Origin: Lineus longissimus
Taxonomy: Eukaryota > Nemertea > Pilidiophora > Heteronemertea > Lineidae
Direction of reading: 5' to 3'
Length of the DNA stretch: 64,000 nucleotides
Assembly: GCF_910592395.1 (NCBI RefSeq)
Contig: NC_088317.1
Span: 12,340,001-12,404,000 of the forward strand
In this document: positions 22,395 through 35,573 of the stretch, in pieces
How positions within the stretch are numbered: the first letter of the stretch is position 1
Layout of the letters: every line of letters begins with the position of its first letter
Notes under the pieces: generated by a model
Told to the model about the DNA's origin: nothing
The model's database searches: none
The model's input: only the letters and a program-made list of their open reading frames with translations
Made by a program: the position numbers and the translations under genes

Positions 22395-22940
22395 GTAAAA
22401 AACTGTAGAAGTTATCTTGAAAATTCTTATTATGTAAATTACGTACCATTTATTAGTTGCCGTCAAGTCTGGGCTATTAATATGGTATTTATGCGTTATT
22501 CAGTTTCCCTTCGGCCACGCCCCCTGAACTCCTTGTCATATTCTTTTCACTTAAAGCCGGACACCGCGCGAATTCCACGCGCGTTGGATTGATTTTGTTG
22601 CAATTTTGTGAATTATAAAAGCTCCTCCCAGTACATTTTCCCCGTAGCGACGGTTACAAAAATCAGCGTCCTAAGGTGGACTGGCTGTAGAATTCGACAA
22701 AACTTTACTGTGGTTTTCTCCATGGTCAGCATAAAAATAAGTTGTCTGCGATTTGTTAAGGTTTAAGCTCTGTACACACTGACAACATTTTGGGAAACAT
22801 GTTGGCCAACATGTTGTCGAGGTGCGATGTTATCGAAAATTTGGCCCTGTATACACATGACAACATTCGACAACATGTTGGGCAACTTGTTATCGAATGT
22901 TTCTGAGAAAATGAGGATTTTGGAGGGAAATTCATAAACA

Positions 22941-23120
22941 ATGGAAGATTCCAAGAGAAGAATATGCATTGTCGGGGGCTCTGCCATAATTTTACGTATC
23001 CTGATTGAAAGACGGCAAAGAAGACGTAAAGATGAGAAAAGAGTGTGGACAAGACCATGGATATATATGAGAGACCAGCATGGGGCCTACCACTGTCTCC
23101 TGTCTACTGTCATCCCATAA
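22941..23120 (+). pseudogene. Harbinger transposase N-terminal fragment
   Basis: ATG at 22941 opens 59 codons ending at TAA. The segment RRQRRRKDEKRVWTRPWIYM followed by RDQHGAYHCLL is the usual start of Harbinger-like nucleases, where an arginine block is followed by W-x-R-P-W and a G-A-Y-x-x-L-L motif. No DDE core follows; the frame stops and the sequence turns into the opposing accessory ORF. Confidence 0.7.
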
Positions 23121-23228
23121 ACCGGCACAACTTTCCCATACTGCGATAAGTTGTTCCACTTCACTCAATAACCATTCCTTGCTGGAGGCTGCTATTTTGA
23201 CTACATCACATGGCTTCAGGTAGATCAT
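23090..23228 (-). pseudogene. Harbinger accessory Myb/MADF-like protein fragment
   Basis: From ATG at 23228 the frame reads KEWLLSEVEQLIAVWESC, then AGLWDDSRQE. A tryptophan, then E-V-x-x-L-I-x-x-W, then a L-W/Y-D motif is the first half of the Myb/SANT or MADF domain of the second Harbinger protein, which helps import and bind DNA with the transposase. Only the first helix pair remains. Confidence 0.6.
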
Positions 23229-23455
23229 GTGATTTGTGGCCTATTTCTGATTGGATAAAACTCGACAACACTCGGCAACAAAATTGATTTTGTATTATTT
23301 CGACAACATTTGAGCAACATTTGGCCAACATGTTACCGAATGTTTCCGAATGTTTCCGAACTGTACACACTGCCAACATTTTCGATAACATCGCACCTGG
23401 ACAACATGTTGGCCAACATGTTTCCCAAAATGTTGTCAGTGTGTACAGAGCTTTA

Positions 23456-26400
23456 GGCTCTTTTTAAGCGAGGTTTTTGTAGATGGATTCTTACTATTCA
23501 TTCCTATCTACATAGCAGTCACGACGGATTCGTGAGAAGCCGTAAAGATTATAATCGCCTTATGCATTATACGCACGTTCTCAGTTGAATGTTCAGACGC
23601 GCCTCCATTTTTTTTCTCGTCGAGATTTTTGTCAAAGATCTTGCATTTATAAAAGAACCAGTCGTGGAATTTAAAACCTCACTAACATTTTTACGGGAAA
23701 ATATTTCTCAAATAGACAGACCTTCGTGGATAAATATCGATAATTGTGCTATTAAGTCCGATGAAATTTGAGTGTACGTGTCCGTTTAGCGTACTTCATC
23801 CGGCATTGATTTGTCCAGTGTATGAACTCGGATGAAACGAACTTGATTGCGGAAAAGTGACGTATTCAACACGTGACTAGATTTTCAATCAAAGCTCGGC
23901 GATGTGAAACACATGTATACATCACGTTTTGTACGAGGATAGCCAAACCCTGGCCTTGCATTTTCGGTTGGTCGCCGAGCAAAGACTCATCATCGTACTT
24001 TAAAACTTTATATCTCCAGCTCAATGAACCTCTCATGGAACATTATAAACTGAGCGTATGCTTGAATATGTGACTGTAAGTAATACGGGATGTCCTCGTG
24101 AATACCGGTAGTCTATCCTTTCTGTACTATAATAGTAGGACCATACATTTCAGAGGTCCACAAAAAGGTACCACCAGGACGAAGTAGGCCTTGGTCCCGC
24201 TTTTATTGTGACTTGTCATGCACAATCTGCATAGCGCCGCTTCCCATACCGCCCTGGAACCTTGATTAACAAAACATTAGAAATACCCGCTGATGTGGCT
24301 TACATATCTTTAGCCAATGACTGTGACGATCGCGACCTGTGCATACAATAACATTTAGATAACACTGTTCATGGAGTATCAATACCCAATTATAATTCAT
24401 ACATACAATATATGGCACACCAAGAGGCCTCTTCAAAATGGCAACCGATACCGGTATTTACGAGGTCGACCTGTATATTCGATAAGTATTGAATTGTTTA
24501 AACCACAATAATTATGAAACATTTATTTAGAAAAAAAAGCCTGAAAAAATATTTGTCTGCATTTTATGTCGGACCAGTTCCACATCGGCCGTGGTCGAAA
24601 GAACACAAAACTTGACGAATATTACAAATATCTATTCAATTGTATATTAAATATCGATATTCTCATATTGTTTTAAGGCTGATTTCGCCCAGTTTTCGTA
24701 GATTCCGCCTTATCCTCATTGCCAGTAGCGAGCAGGACTTGCAACTGCTCAATGTAGAGAGTGTGTTCGTATAACATTATATTGAAAGCTTATTAGAGTT
24801 GTCCTCTGAAGAAAACTGTTATGAAATTGCTGGCTTGACTGTCTTGAAATTTTAGAATCATTTTAGAACAGTCTTGGGCGCTGACACCATGGCTATGTCA
24901 TTTACGATCTATGAGAGTTATCCCCCGTCCCGATACCATGCAGAATGACGCAAAAGTTCATTTGTCCGTGATGACGGCGATAATGCGAGAGCCAATCGGA
25001 TACTTGCAACGCTTTTACATGATCAATCACTTCTGGTTGTGACAACTTTTTAGTACAAAATCGAAAGATTGTGTCCTTGGTGCCACTATAAGTGACTAGC
25101 ATAACCTCATGTCCGAACTAAGTTGGAATACCGAGCCAATCTGCGAATGTTCCAAAATTGAGATTTTCACAATTCAGTTACATTTCTGCTGTTAGGGATA
25201 CAATTTTTCAGCTATTACAATGCAATTTACATTTTCAACAAACAATACAAAAGTCTTTACATGGGGAATTCATGATATAACACGGTTTTGTGAGTTTCTG
25301 CATTGTCTCTTAGCACATCATCCGGGTAATTATTTCTTTATGAATGATATCAAAACTGGGTTTTTGGTGATACCTATTCAAACGCTAGTGTCTTGCAATT
25401 TGCTTAAGTTTAGTTAAAGTTAACGATTGATCGTTTGATATCAACTGCGGTAGACGACGCACCAACTGGTGTATTGGCCGCGTCTACGTACATGTATTTT
25501 GGTTATAAAAGTTCCGAAAGGTGAACAGTGTGTAGCCGCTATTGGCCAATACCGAGGCAGACTCAGCAATGTAAATTGTAATGCATGAGTATTGTGGCAT
25601 GGGCTGGGCTGCATGACAAGTATGGTAGACCGAAGACGGTGCGTAAGTTCGGTGTGCAATTTACCTGTTTTGTTCATACTTACCAATACGAAAGCTAGAA
25701 ATACCCGCGTTTCCTATGTCCGGGCAGTTACAGAAGAAAGCGAGGGGTTAGCTTTCGTTTCTCCCATGCCATTGAAATAAGAGAGTAGCTTCAAAAAAAG
25801 TTCTCAAACTCTGAAGTGTCAACAGGAAAAATTCAGCAACAATGAGTTTGGTTTGTGACAGTCATGAATGAAAAAAAAACCCGCATCGAAGAGGAAATAG
25901 AAATATGGATAAGCTCCTTACTATTTACCAAATTTGCAATATCTTTTGTGGCGGACGGTACTTTCAACCGAGGTTGGTATCTCGCTATTTCGCGTTCCGC
26001 ATTCTGCAGTTTATAATAAGCCAGAAAATCGTAAAATACTGTAATTGTCCTCAACGTATTGTACACCATCTGTGCAAATTATCTTTTTATCAATATGACG
26101 CGCATTCTGCTTGCGTCTTCATTGAAACTCGACTCCCTTGGCAATTTGCTTGCTGCCTTAGCGCAGGTTCATCTCTCACCTGGTAAATATCAACAGGACA
26201 TTAGCCTAAACATGATAGTCTTATAATGGCCATAAATGCACATTAACACGCTGTCAAGACGCAGCGATAATTAGCCGAAAACGGCTAACGTCTCATAACA
26301 ATTATTTTAATTAAATTTCATAATTAAATTTTCGTTTGAAGTGCAACCTGCTATTTCTGGTGCTGGGGTGACTGATAATGGCGCTGGTGATTAGACACAT

Positions 26401-27130
26401 ATCGAATGACGCTCGCTTCCAGCCATAAGGTATCATTACCTTTGATAAGGAAGCTTATCGCAAACGTATTGGTTAAGTGTCGCGAGAATCAGCCCTCCAT
26501 GAAAAATCACCCTCCGTGATCAGCATTACGTTTAATTATATATTTTAGCTATGCATGTACATAACTGTCAAAAGGTATTCTTTGTAAAGGAACCCATAAG
26601 GTCACTACCACGACATTATTCGATATCCGCGCTTCGTAACCCTATTGGTGCCGTCAGAAACTCCCCTCCATGAACAAAATGACACTCTTTGATCTACATT
26701 GCGTTTAAAAATGACCAATTTTAGCAAGAATTCTTAAATAATATTTAATAGTCTTTATTTATGCTTGATTTGGGCTATATATGTATTTTACTGTCAGAAA
26801 TTATTCTTTGTAAAGGAATCCATCACTGCCAATAGTAGTGCCGTATTCAACACATCTTATGAGTTTACAATTGCAATAATTTCTGCACACAGTAACGCGT
26901 TCTCAGCAGATAGGTTTCAGAGCTTCATAGTCTCCACACTTGCCTCTTAAAAATCATAGGTTTAGTTCAAATATTGTAAGTTGACTAATTTGAGCCATTC
27001 GTTGCTTATCAAAAACCTCCCACATTCATTTTCCCTAAAGACCTAAAGAAGCTTCAGCTGTGGCAACAAGGTATGCAAGACTTTATAAAAACAGAATTTG
27101 AAAATTAGGACTGTCGTAAACCTTACTGTC
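23456..27130. other. Long stretch without supported genes
   Basis: Several short open frames but none with a recognisable domain. The segment 26480-26600 is repeated imperfectly at 26650-26830 (shared CCCTCCATGAA and TATTCTTTGTAAAGGAA blocks), an old direct duplication. Confidence 0.4.
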
Positions 27131-27144
27131 AAGAAATCCGACGT

Positions 27145-27850
27145 TTTTAGCCCACCTGGGTGAGCTTATGTCGTCACGTCTTGTCCGTCGTCCGTCGTCT
27201 GTCCGTCCGCCGGGCCGTCGGGCCGTCCGGCGTCCGTCAACAATGGTGGCACGTTTGCTCACCACTGAGTATAGGAGGTTGAAACTTGGTGTGTCGATGT
27301 CTTATGACAGCATGACCTCACATACCGAAAATCATTGCAATTTGACCTACTTTCTGGGCCATCTTTGAAAACCTTATTTTGTCAATATCTCATGAATGCT
27401 GATAGCTAGGATCTTGAATTTTTTCTGTGAATACCTCTGAAGAGACTACATGACAATACCCGGGTTTTTGATTTGACTTACTTTTCAAGGTTACAGAGGT
27501 CAAACTATAATTTCACCGCAGGTGGCACGTTTCGTCATCACTTGTTGTAGACTCTGTAAATTTGGTATGTAGACACTTATTGAGCATCTCTACATGTTGA
27601 CCAAAAAAGTAGGTCAATGTGACCAACTTTTTTTTGGCTCCAGGCAGCCATCTTGGAAAACCTTATTTTGTCAATATCTGATGAACGCTGATAGCTAGAA
27701 CAATAAAATTGTTACTGTCAATACTTCTAATGAGACTACATGACAAAATGTGCGGGTTTCTGTTTTAACCTACTTTTGAAGGTCACAGAGGTCAAACTCA
27801 TACAAGTTGACCCAATTAAGGTCGATTGTGACCTAGTTTATCAAGTTGCA
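27145..27850 (+). repeat. Tandem repeat block, about 285-bp unit, with GTCCGTC head
   Basis: Starts with GCCCACCTGGGTGAGCTTATG followed by a GTCCGTCGTCCGTC-rich stretch (27177-27240). Two units follow, each starting GGTGGCACGTTT (about 27246 and 27531) and containing AAAACCTTATTTTGTCAATATCT and ACATGACAA. The head and unit resemble a dispersed repeat type known in several marine invertebrate genomes. Confidence 0.75.
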
Positions 27851-27884
27851 GAAGTCAAACTCTAAAAGTGTCATTGACGTGCCA

Positions 27885-28880
27885 CATTTTTGGCTCACCG
27901 TAGGGGAGTCTATACAATACCGCAGTGTCCGTCGTCCGTTGTCGTCTGTCGTCGTCGTCCGTCGTGCGTCGTCGTCGTCGTCGTATCCTGTTTCAAAAAC
28001 AGTGGCACGTTTCTTAACCGCTAAGCCTATGAACTTGTAACTTTGTACACAGGACTCCCTTGGTCAGATGGCCTGTGACACTAAATTTCGGTCCGATCTG
28101 ATTCTTAATTTGGCCACCAGGGGGCCGAATGTAGATATCTAAAAAGTGTGATATCTCGCTTATTAATGACTTGTTTGGAATGAAATTTTTGTGGTAGGTA
28201 CTCATAGCAAGGATACATCATATATCATACGGGTTTTTTTAATTTGACCTACTTTTCAAGGTCACAAAGGTCAAATGGCGTAAATTGGCTGTTTCAGTGT
28301 AACTATGGCACATTTTTCAACCTCCACAGCTCTGAACTTGAAACTTAGTACATATAACCCCCTATACCAGATAACCTCTGGTGCTGAATTTCGGTCTGAT
28401 CTAATTCTCAACTTGGCCACCAGGGGGCCGAATGTGGATACCTAAAAAGTGTGATAATTCGCTTATCAATAACTTGTTTTCAATAAAACTTTCGTGGTGG
28501 GTACTCATAGCAAGGATACATCATATATCGTACGGGTTTTTAATTTGACCTACTTTTCAAGGTTGCAGAGGTAAAATGGCATAAATTGGCTGTTTCAGTG
28601 TAACTATGGCACGTTTCTCAACCGCCACAGCTATGAACTTGAAACTTGGTACATATAACCCCCTATATCAGATAACCTCTTGTGCTGAATATCGGTCCGA
28701 TCTGATTGTCAATTTGGCCACCAGGGGGTCGAATGTGGATATCTAAAAAGTGTGATATCTCGCTTATTGATGACTTGTTTTCGATAAAACTTTTGTGGTA
28801 GGTACTCATAGCAAGGATACATCATATATCATATGGGTTTTTAATTTGACCTACTTGTCAAGGTCACAGAGGTCACAACG
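27885..28880 (+). repeat. Tandem repeat block, about 302-bp unit, three copies
   Basis: A second head, TTTTGGCTCACCGTAGGGGAG followed by GTCGTCGTC-rich sequence (27920-27985), leads into three units beginning near 28002, 28305 and 28606. Each has TGGCACRTTT..CAACC, GGCCACCAGGGGG, AAAAAGTGTGATA and CTCATAGCAAGGATACATCA. The unit shares its opening with the 285-bp units upstream, so both blocks belong to one family. Confidence 0.85.
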
Positions 28881-28929
28881 CAGACACAGATATGGCCGAA
28901 ATTGCATGTTTTGTGTTTTTCGTGTTGTG

Positions 28930-29000
28930 GCAATCCAAAGGTCGTGAGTTCAAACCCCGGCCAGGGACAGCCAAAAATATTTTTTTTATTTTATTATTTT
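28930..29000 (+). repeat. Possible tRNA-derived SINE remnant
   Basis: GTCGTGAGTTCAAACCCCGGCC at 28940-28962 resembles a polymerase III B box and tRNA T arm, followed by an A/T-rich tail. No A box or intact cloverleaf is seen. Confidence 0.3.
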
Positions 29001-29119
29001 TTATCTTTTCCCTTTTGTCTTTTCTGACTTGTATCTTACATTTTCTTGATTTTTTATTCATTTGGTGCCATATCATTAGGTGGCTATCTTTCATTACAAA
29101 CCACACACCATCCCACAAC

Positions 29120-30365
29120 TATTGCATGATTAACCCCTAACAATGACAAGTTCTTCCTCATACTCTCCCTTTCATATCGACAGGTGAGCACAATGGCCCT
29201 AGCCATTTCATTTCATATCTAAAAGTCAATTTAACCTCCATATGTCATTTCATCTGCAATTTAATGATTCCCCTGTGAGCACAATGTCCCCAGGACATTT
29301 CATTTTTTTACAGTATCAAATACTGGAAACTAGTTACCTCTACTTTCTAGGGTTTTTACGCCACTTTATGTCCATAGGACACAACCATAAAATGAAAAAA
29401 TTGCTCCGTTTCGCTTTATAGAAAATATAAGTCTAATGGCAAAGACATTTCCCGATTAAGGCGAGCATTGGTTTCTTCAACCTTTTGCTTGTGATAATGC
29501 ACTCTGCCATAATATCAATTCTAGAACATCTAGATTTATAATGGACCGCGTTTTGAATTCAGCGGTTGTGGGGCAACCACCACCGCTTGGGTTGGTGCAA
29601 AATATGGAAGTATTCAACAAGCATTTAAAAGCACTTTATTCGGTATTTAATTTGAGATGTTTTAGAATAGAAATTGATATCTCACTGTCGAAATTGTCTC
29701 ACCAAAACCGCTTGGGTGGAGCTAAAATGTTGGGGGGCCACATGGCCACATGTTCTACATTCTGGCATCACCCTCGTAGTTTTGGTGAGACAACCAGTAC
29801 CTCCAGTTCGATCAATTCCTTACACCAAGCTGATGAGCTTATTTGGATGCTACCTTGGTTTGTCTCTGCACTACTACATGGAAGACCATCAACAAAGATT
29901 CCATGTGCACCATGTATTGTCCTGTTTTTATTAGTCATATCATAACAAATTGACCAACGTCAATATTAGAAATACATTTGGCGATATCGCTATTAAAATG
30001 AATAATGAACAGCAGAATAGCAGCTAAGTATGTTGACTATGTTCATCATATCCATTGCCATTAACTAAATTGAACAGTACAATACGAAAGTACAAATAGT
30101 TCGTGTCTACTAATAACAGTTATCAGAATAGTGCCCATTAAACGCTGTCTTGTCTTTGAACAAAGGCTAATTGCTGCACTGATGGAATAATGGCGAGATC
30201 GCTATATTTTCTGGTGTTCGTCGGGTTCGATTGTTCGCAGCACCATAATAAATTGCATAGCTTTCTGGAATACCAAGTTAAAAGGTAGGTTTCGTGATGC
30301 TTACGAAGAGCAATGAACGACAAAGCACGAGGTAGGTAAATGTATTTCATCGACGACGGTTTTTC
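29120..30365. other. Intergenic stretch
   Basis: An open frame of 134 codons at 29541-29945 has no domain and a low-complexity look; I do not call it a gene. Nothing else supported. Confidence 0.35.
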
Positions 30366-30369
30366 AAAA

Positions 30370-30503
30370 GGGGAGTTTTCGCACCCCCCTCCCCCGAAAC
30401 GCCAACGTTAACACCTATCCCATTGTTCGGCCTCGTTTTAAGGAGGTCATACATCGAGATAGGCATTACGTTGGCGTTTCGAGGGGTTTGTAAAAACTCC
30501 CTA
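30370..30503. mobile_element. Small MITE
   Basis: About 134 bp with imperfect terminal inverted repeats: the left half has GGGGAGTTTTCGCACCCC and CGAAACGCCAACGTTA; the right half has the complement of both. No internal coding. Target duplication not resolved. Confidence 0.5.
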
Positions 30504-30921
30504 ATTGAAAGCCGATTTGTGTCGCGTATATGATGCCATAGGCGTCCGTAAGAGTTGCAAAACTTGCTTATTAGCTTTTTTATGGACGGAATTGATGGGA
30601 TTTTTTATCGCTGGCCTCGATGGTAAGCTACATTGTGAAGGGTGCAAACAGATAAAGGCTTAAGTTGAATGACGTTTTCAAGAAGGAACCTTTCCGGTGC
30701 ATCCTCTTCAAGAATCGGCTTTCTCGACAGGTTGACCTTCGCGTTACCAGGTAGATAATTTCATTTTTGTTGTTTATTTCCTAAATTCGGGCTTTCAAAT
30801 TAAAAGGTCTGACGCCTCACCATAACCTTAACCTAGGAACACCCGTGCTCATCCACCACAATTATATGGCAGGCTATGCAATATGTACGTTTAGGGAGAG
30901 GGTTTGAGGTACTTAGCATTA

Positions 30922-30954
30922 CCAGAGTCTTTCAAATAATTTGAAAGACTCTGG
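30922..30954. repeat. Perfect 16-bp hairpin
   Basis: CCAGAGTCTTTCAAAT is followed after one base by its exact reverse complement. Could be a tiny foldback; function unknown. Confidence 0.7.
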
Positions 30955-30959
30955 CATCA

Positions 30960-33660
30960 CTTTGAACAGGGTTTGACATACATGATATTATAAACTTTTT
31001 GTGGATTGGTAAATTGGTCAAAATTATAATTTCGCAGGATAATACATTGTAAGCTTAACAGAAATATTGTTACATGTAGCAAGGAAACGTCAGGACTGTG
31101 TGGCGATATATCCAACAAACAGTCCGTTGATCTTAAAACCCGAGATTTTAACACCTTTTCTATTCTTATATCTCCAGAAAGAGACTTATTTCAAAATATG
31201 GGTGAGTCAGGATAGGCTATACCATTTAAAAAGATTGCAGCCCGGGCTGGCAAAAAAATCAGAATATCAATAGAGTCACTTTGCACAAAATCTTTCACCG
31301 TGGTCACGTTCTTGCTTCGCCTGGCAAACTTTTCATATCACCAATATTGCTTCTCTCAAAGGTTCATTAAATACATGCACAAGTCCCCCTTGGCCAGTCA
31401 TCCCGTATGTTAGACATCTTCCGGTCCGACATTGTTCATCTCGCGAAGTGATTATTCAGCAAAGGCGTTGTTGAAAGAAGCAATACCAACTTATTATTCA
31501 GCGAGGACATCTTATATATCACATTCTAGCAAACTACGAGTGTTAATTTCCATAAAATCTGAGAGTCCGACCATCCCAGAATACAGAAGTTACATCATTA
31601 CGAGGATGACCTCGCTTAATGTACACTTCACTATGATATGCGCGGTGAAATCATCTTTTAAACTTCAACAACTTTCATCAATCTTCCATTTACCCATAGA
31701 ATGGAAAGAAAAAAAATCCAGAATTAATAAAGACCAATGAAGACTATAGTCATTATTAATTCTTGGTACTAACACTCCCGATGTCATTCGCTCGCCAGTC
31801 CTCGGGAAGGTCTCGATTCTTCAGCAGTGTACCATTTTTCAATGAAAACATACATGTAACGCCGTCGTTATATCTGTATTCGAATAGTTATGCCCCCCCC
31901 CCCGGGCTTCCCATGCACGGCAGGCTCCCAAAGCCAGCCGTTGCTCCATTCTGAGTGAACCCTATAGGGTGTCCATCGCGACACCGACATCATTGAGCGT
32001 CATAGTACCAGAAACGCATGTTGGCATGGGTAAAAAGAGAAGTTCAAGGGAAACGTCGTTGGCGCCATATATGATTTTTTATACACTCTTTTGCCGTTGT
32101 AAATTGATAAAACCCGTTCTGCTGTTGGGGTAAGTAAATCTAAAAAATGTTCAGTGAGTTGCTGAAGCATTGTGCGCGAACCAAAAACCAAGAAGAATCA
32201 TAGAATCGGTTATAACAGCCTTCTTTTACGAGTTTCGTCCAAAGCCGGTACTGATACGTGGCGGCAATATCAATAAATAGTCGGGTAGCAAACAAAATGA
32301 GGTGAGGTAGATATTTTAAAATGTCGGTGTACGAGATTTTTCTACGTTTATGCAAAGGAGTACCACGCTAAATGTGCGCATTTTTGCTATGATCTGCGGT
32401 GTGAAATATTATCGATCTTTTAGACTGTAACAACAGTTTATCAACGATTTCCTCATAAAATGGGAGGAAAATCAGTTTGTACCAGATCTCCTGACGTCAT
32501 TACCTCGACATTTCTCGAGAACGTCTTGCAGTATAATGTTTAACTCACGACGACGTTAGATGAGCCCCGGGTTACACCGTGAACCTAAGGCTACACAGCT
32601 TTCTCCGTTATTGGACGAACGCAACACTATCTGACTGACAAATGCAAGCACTCAAACCTCGACTCTTGGTTCTTCCAATTTACACAGTGTTGCAGAGACA
32701 CGTCTTTCAAGCAACGAACATAATTTGATCATGATCTTTACGGAACTCATTCATATCACTTAAGTCACCAAGATTGTATAATGCATTCACCCAGAAAGAA
32801 CATTGTGGAACTTGAAGATGACCAATTTGTTTGCAAATTCCCGATCGCTGCAGGCGAGGCAGGTCGACGCTACTACTAGTAATTGAAATATCAATATTAC
32901 AACGTCGAAACATTTGTACGCGAATCCCATTCGCATAAAATATACAATTGACTTCTTTTAGACGGGAATTTGAAAAATAGTTTTTTTCCCGCTATTCAGG
33001 AGAGAAAACAACATTTTGTAAGGTAGCGAACAGTTTAGAAAGGTTTATTCGCTATCGGATAAAAGAATAGATAAGGCAATAGAGTTGATAGATTTTATAC
33101 TTATTAAGTCACTCAGACACCTTTTTGACCATTATACAATCGTTAGCATATTCAACTATTTTGGTAATGTCCTTGGAATATAAATTCAGAAAACGAGTGT
33201 AACTTATTTTTGTCTTGGTTCCTGTATTTGACAAAATGGTAACAAAGACGACAGCTTTCAACTTACACTACCCTCAATTTGAAATTCGATTCCAATCTCT
33301 GGCAAGCATAAGCAGTACTTGATAAGTGACCTCGTGTTCGTGATAATGAAATTTAAAGGAAAACTACAACCAGTACATTATTTTATACAAACCAGTCGTC
33401 TACTCGACTACGATCAATGGGTAGTCTACTTTTTTCCAGCTAGATTTTCGACATTGGTTTACTAAAATGGAGCTCCAGTGTCGCCAATTTTATTACGAAT
33501 TCATCTATGTCCTTTCCTGTTGCCGCCAAAAGGCATTCTCTTATATTTTCGAAGGACATAACATCAAAACCCGCAAGTGTTGCATTTTTTCTGCCACACT
33601 CTGTAAAGTAACTGTTATATTACGACCAGAATAATTCTTATTACAAGCGAGTCTCATGTA
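30960..33660. other. Intergenic stretch
   Basis: Short open frames only, none with a recognisable family. A 10-base C run sits near 31892. Confidence 0.35.
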
Positions 33661-33667
33661 AACAATA

Positions 33668-33735
33668 ATATGTAAAGTCAAGGACTTAGTGAGCCCCCCT
33701 TAAGGTCGGGGGAGCTCCCCCCGAACCCCCCTTCG
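33668..33735 (+). repeat. Dispersed G/C-rich repeat, copy 1
   Basis: AATATGTAAAGTCAAGGACT followed by TAGTGAGCCCCCC and a GGGGGAGCTCCCCC self-complementary core. Repeated at 34742-34806. The region up to 33920 is rich in C and G homopolymers. Confidence 0.7.
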
Positions 33736-34741
33736 AGCATATGTTAAGTGCAAGCTCTAACAACTACAGCTGTTACAATGGGGGACACCCTCCAAACCCC
33801 CCTCCGTCGACATAGGTTTTTACCAGTGCGCTGGGGGGAAGCTCCCCCCAACCCCCCCCCCCCCCGGTGGACAGTCAACTAGCCCTTCTGTGTCATACTG
33901 CTGGAGGGGGGGGGGGGGTGCGATGGGACCATCCATATAGTTCCTTCCGACACATTTTTGTTTTGGTAATGTAATACATTGTGATTGTCCTTATTCACGG
34001 GAATCGGGCATTTCCAGTGATATACGACACATAAATGGATTGTCCTCATGCATTCACTTTGGAAACGCATTTTAAAATAGATGTTACGTCCTGTTAATGG
34101 GGCACGTCATCATCGCGTACATTTGGGAAAAACTCCCTAACGAGACCGGAGCAGACGGCTGAAAGTAGTTTAATTATTGGCCGCTAGGGTTCAGAATGTC
34201 GCTCACCCGAATTTTTCACGCAACTTTTGCTAAATAGAGCTAGTTCTAGTTTGTAATTCATTTTGATACTTCAGATTTGGGTAGTAGACTAAAATAACTT
34301 GCTCGTCAGTGGTGTTTTAAGCAGGAGAAACGTATTTGTTTTTCTTAAAGTGCCTTTTTTGGACGGGTGTGTGCGATTGTTTTGTTTATGTCACGTGACC
34401 TCGACCATGTCGACACAAAATTGAAATAAACCACCCTTTTCTGTCATGATTTAGGACGGACATTCCTCTAATAAAAATATTAATATAATTGGCCAATTTC
34501 TTAGGCATATGTAGCGAATTCCCATGAAGATTTAAATTAGATGTTCTCGTAACCTGTTACAACTGGTCTGATTTATAATTCAGCGCTACAACTGGTCTGA
34601 TTTATTTATTCAGCGCCATTTTGAAAAACCAAAAAAAATTGTTTGTTGGATATACAATAGTTTCTCTCTTTATTTCTAATCATTCATTATATACTCCCGC
34701 ACACACGTGTATCTTAAGAGCCCCTCCTAAGAGGGGGGCTT

Positions 34742-34806
34742 AATATGTAAAGTCAAGGACTTAGTGAGCCCCCCTTTAGGTCGGGGGAGCACCCCCGAAC
34801 CCCCCT
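34742..34806 (+). repeat. Dispersed G/C-rich repeat, copy 2
   Basis: Nearly identical to 33668-33735 in the same orientation, about 1.07 kb away. Confidence 0.7.
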
Positions 34807-35017
34807 TAATGTTTGAGCAATGTTGTTGCCTGGTGCCTCGAAAAAAGGAACAAATAACGATATAAGAAACATCGCTTTTAGAAATTGTTGCCTCTCGATC
34901 CAAGCTTGTTTTTTCTACTTTGGTCATGTTGCTGGTGATCGTTGCCCCCTAATCCCCCCGCTTTTTCGGTTCGTCAAGTATCTTTCAGTACCGAACTTTG
35001 AATGTAATGTTGATATA

Positions 35018-35571
35018 CAGGGTGGTCCAGAAAAAAACGTAACCAGATACTTCCACTGAAACCATTGATATCAGTGGATGGGGAATCTTTCTAGGAGAGG
35101 AATGATACTAAGACCTCCCGATTTGGTCTAGTAGTTTTTGTTTTTGAGCCTAGTTTGTGAAGCACAGACAGGTTTCATTCGCGCATAGGAAAAATCGAAC
35201 TGTACCGGTAAATTGAACTCAATAAGTAGGTGGATTAAATGTTAGGTAATACTACTGATATGTGAAAATGTCGACAAGGCTCCTACTGACCATTTGCAAC
35301 TGAGTAAAGGTCGTGTTAGCATGGCCAGCCCTCAGCACACCACCGAGATGTCTGTAACCTACAACAGAAGCGTTTTGTTTTCCTGCATTGAACCTGGCCA
35401 GGGGACTCCAAACTTGCTTCACAAGAACGTTTCTACAACAAAAACTACTAAACAGAATCGGTCGATCTTGGTATCATTCTTCTTCTAGAAAGATTCCCTA
35501 TCCACTGGTATCAATGGTTTAAATCCCCTGGTATTGGAAGTATCCGGTTGATTTTTTTCTGGACCACCCGG
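35018..35571. mobile_element. Mariner-type MITE with TA target site
   Basis: A 554-bp element flanked by TA (35016-35017 and 35572-35573). Ends are CAGGGTGGTCCAGAAAAAAA and the complement of CCGGGTGGTCCAGAAAAAAA, and imperfect complementarity extends for about 150 bp (GATACTTCCA, GGAATCTTTCTAG). TA duplication with a CAGGGTGG-type terminus is typical of mariner/Tc1. No transposase ORF. Confidence 0.8.
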
Positions 35572-35573
35572 TA

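Larger units (their letters stand above)
22766..23452. mobile_element. PIF/Harbinger derivative with 3-bp TTA target duplication
   Basis: A 687-bp element flanked by TTA (22763-22765 and 23453-23455). Both ends start AGCTCTGTACACACTG and remain complementary for about 75 bp, including GGCCAACATGTTG; related subterminal copies of CAACATGTTGG occur further in. It encodes fragments of both standard Harbinger proteins, pointing toward each other: a transposase N-terminus on the plus strand and a Myb/MADF-like protein on the minus strand. The transposase core is deleted, so it would need a full-length relative to move. Confidence 0.8.

Noticed and set aside
27177-27240. CRISPR-like or coding reading of the GTCCGTC tract
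   Set aside because: It is a degenerate simple repeat at the head of a dispersed eukaryotic repeat with no spacer structure.
28930-28970. tRNA gene
   Set aside because: Only a B-box-like half is present; no acceptor stem or anticodon arm can be drawn.
29541-29945. 134-codon open frame
   Set aside because: No domain, no splice or promoter support; another overlapping frame is equally open, as expected by chance.
30922-30954. Rho-independent terminator
   Set aside because: The setting is eukaryotic and no gene ends there; it is recorded only as a hairpin.
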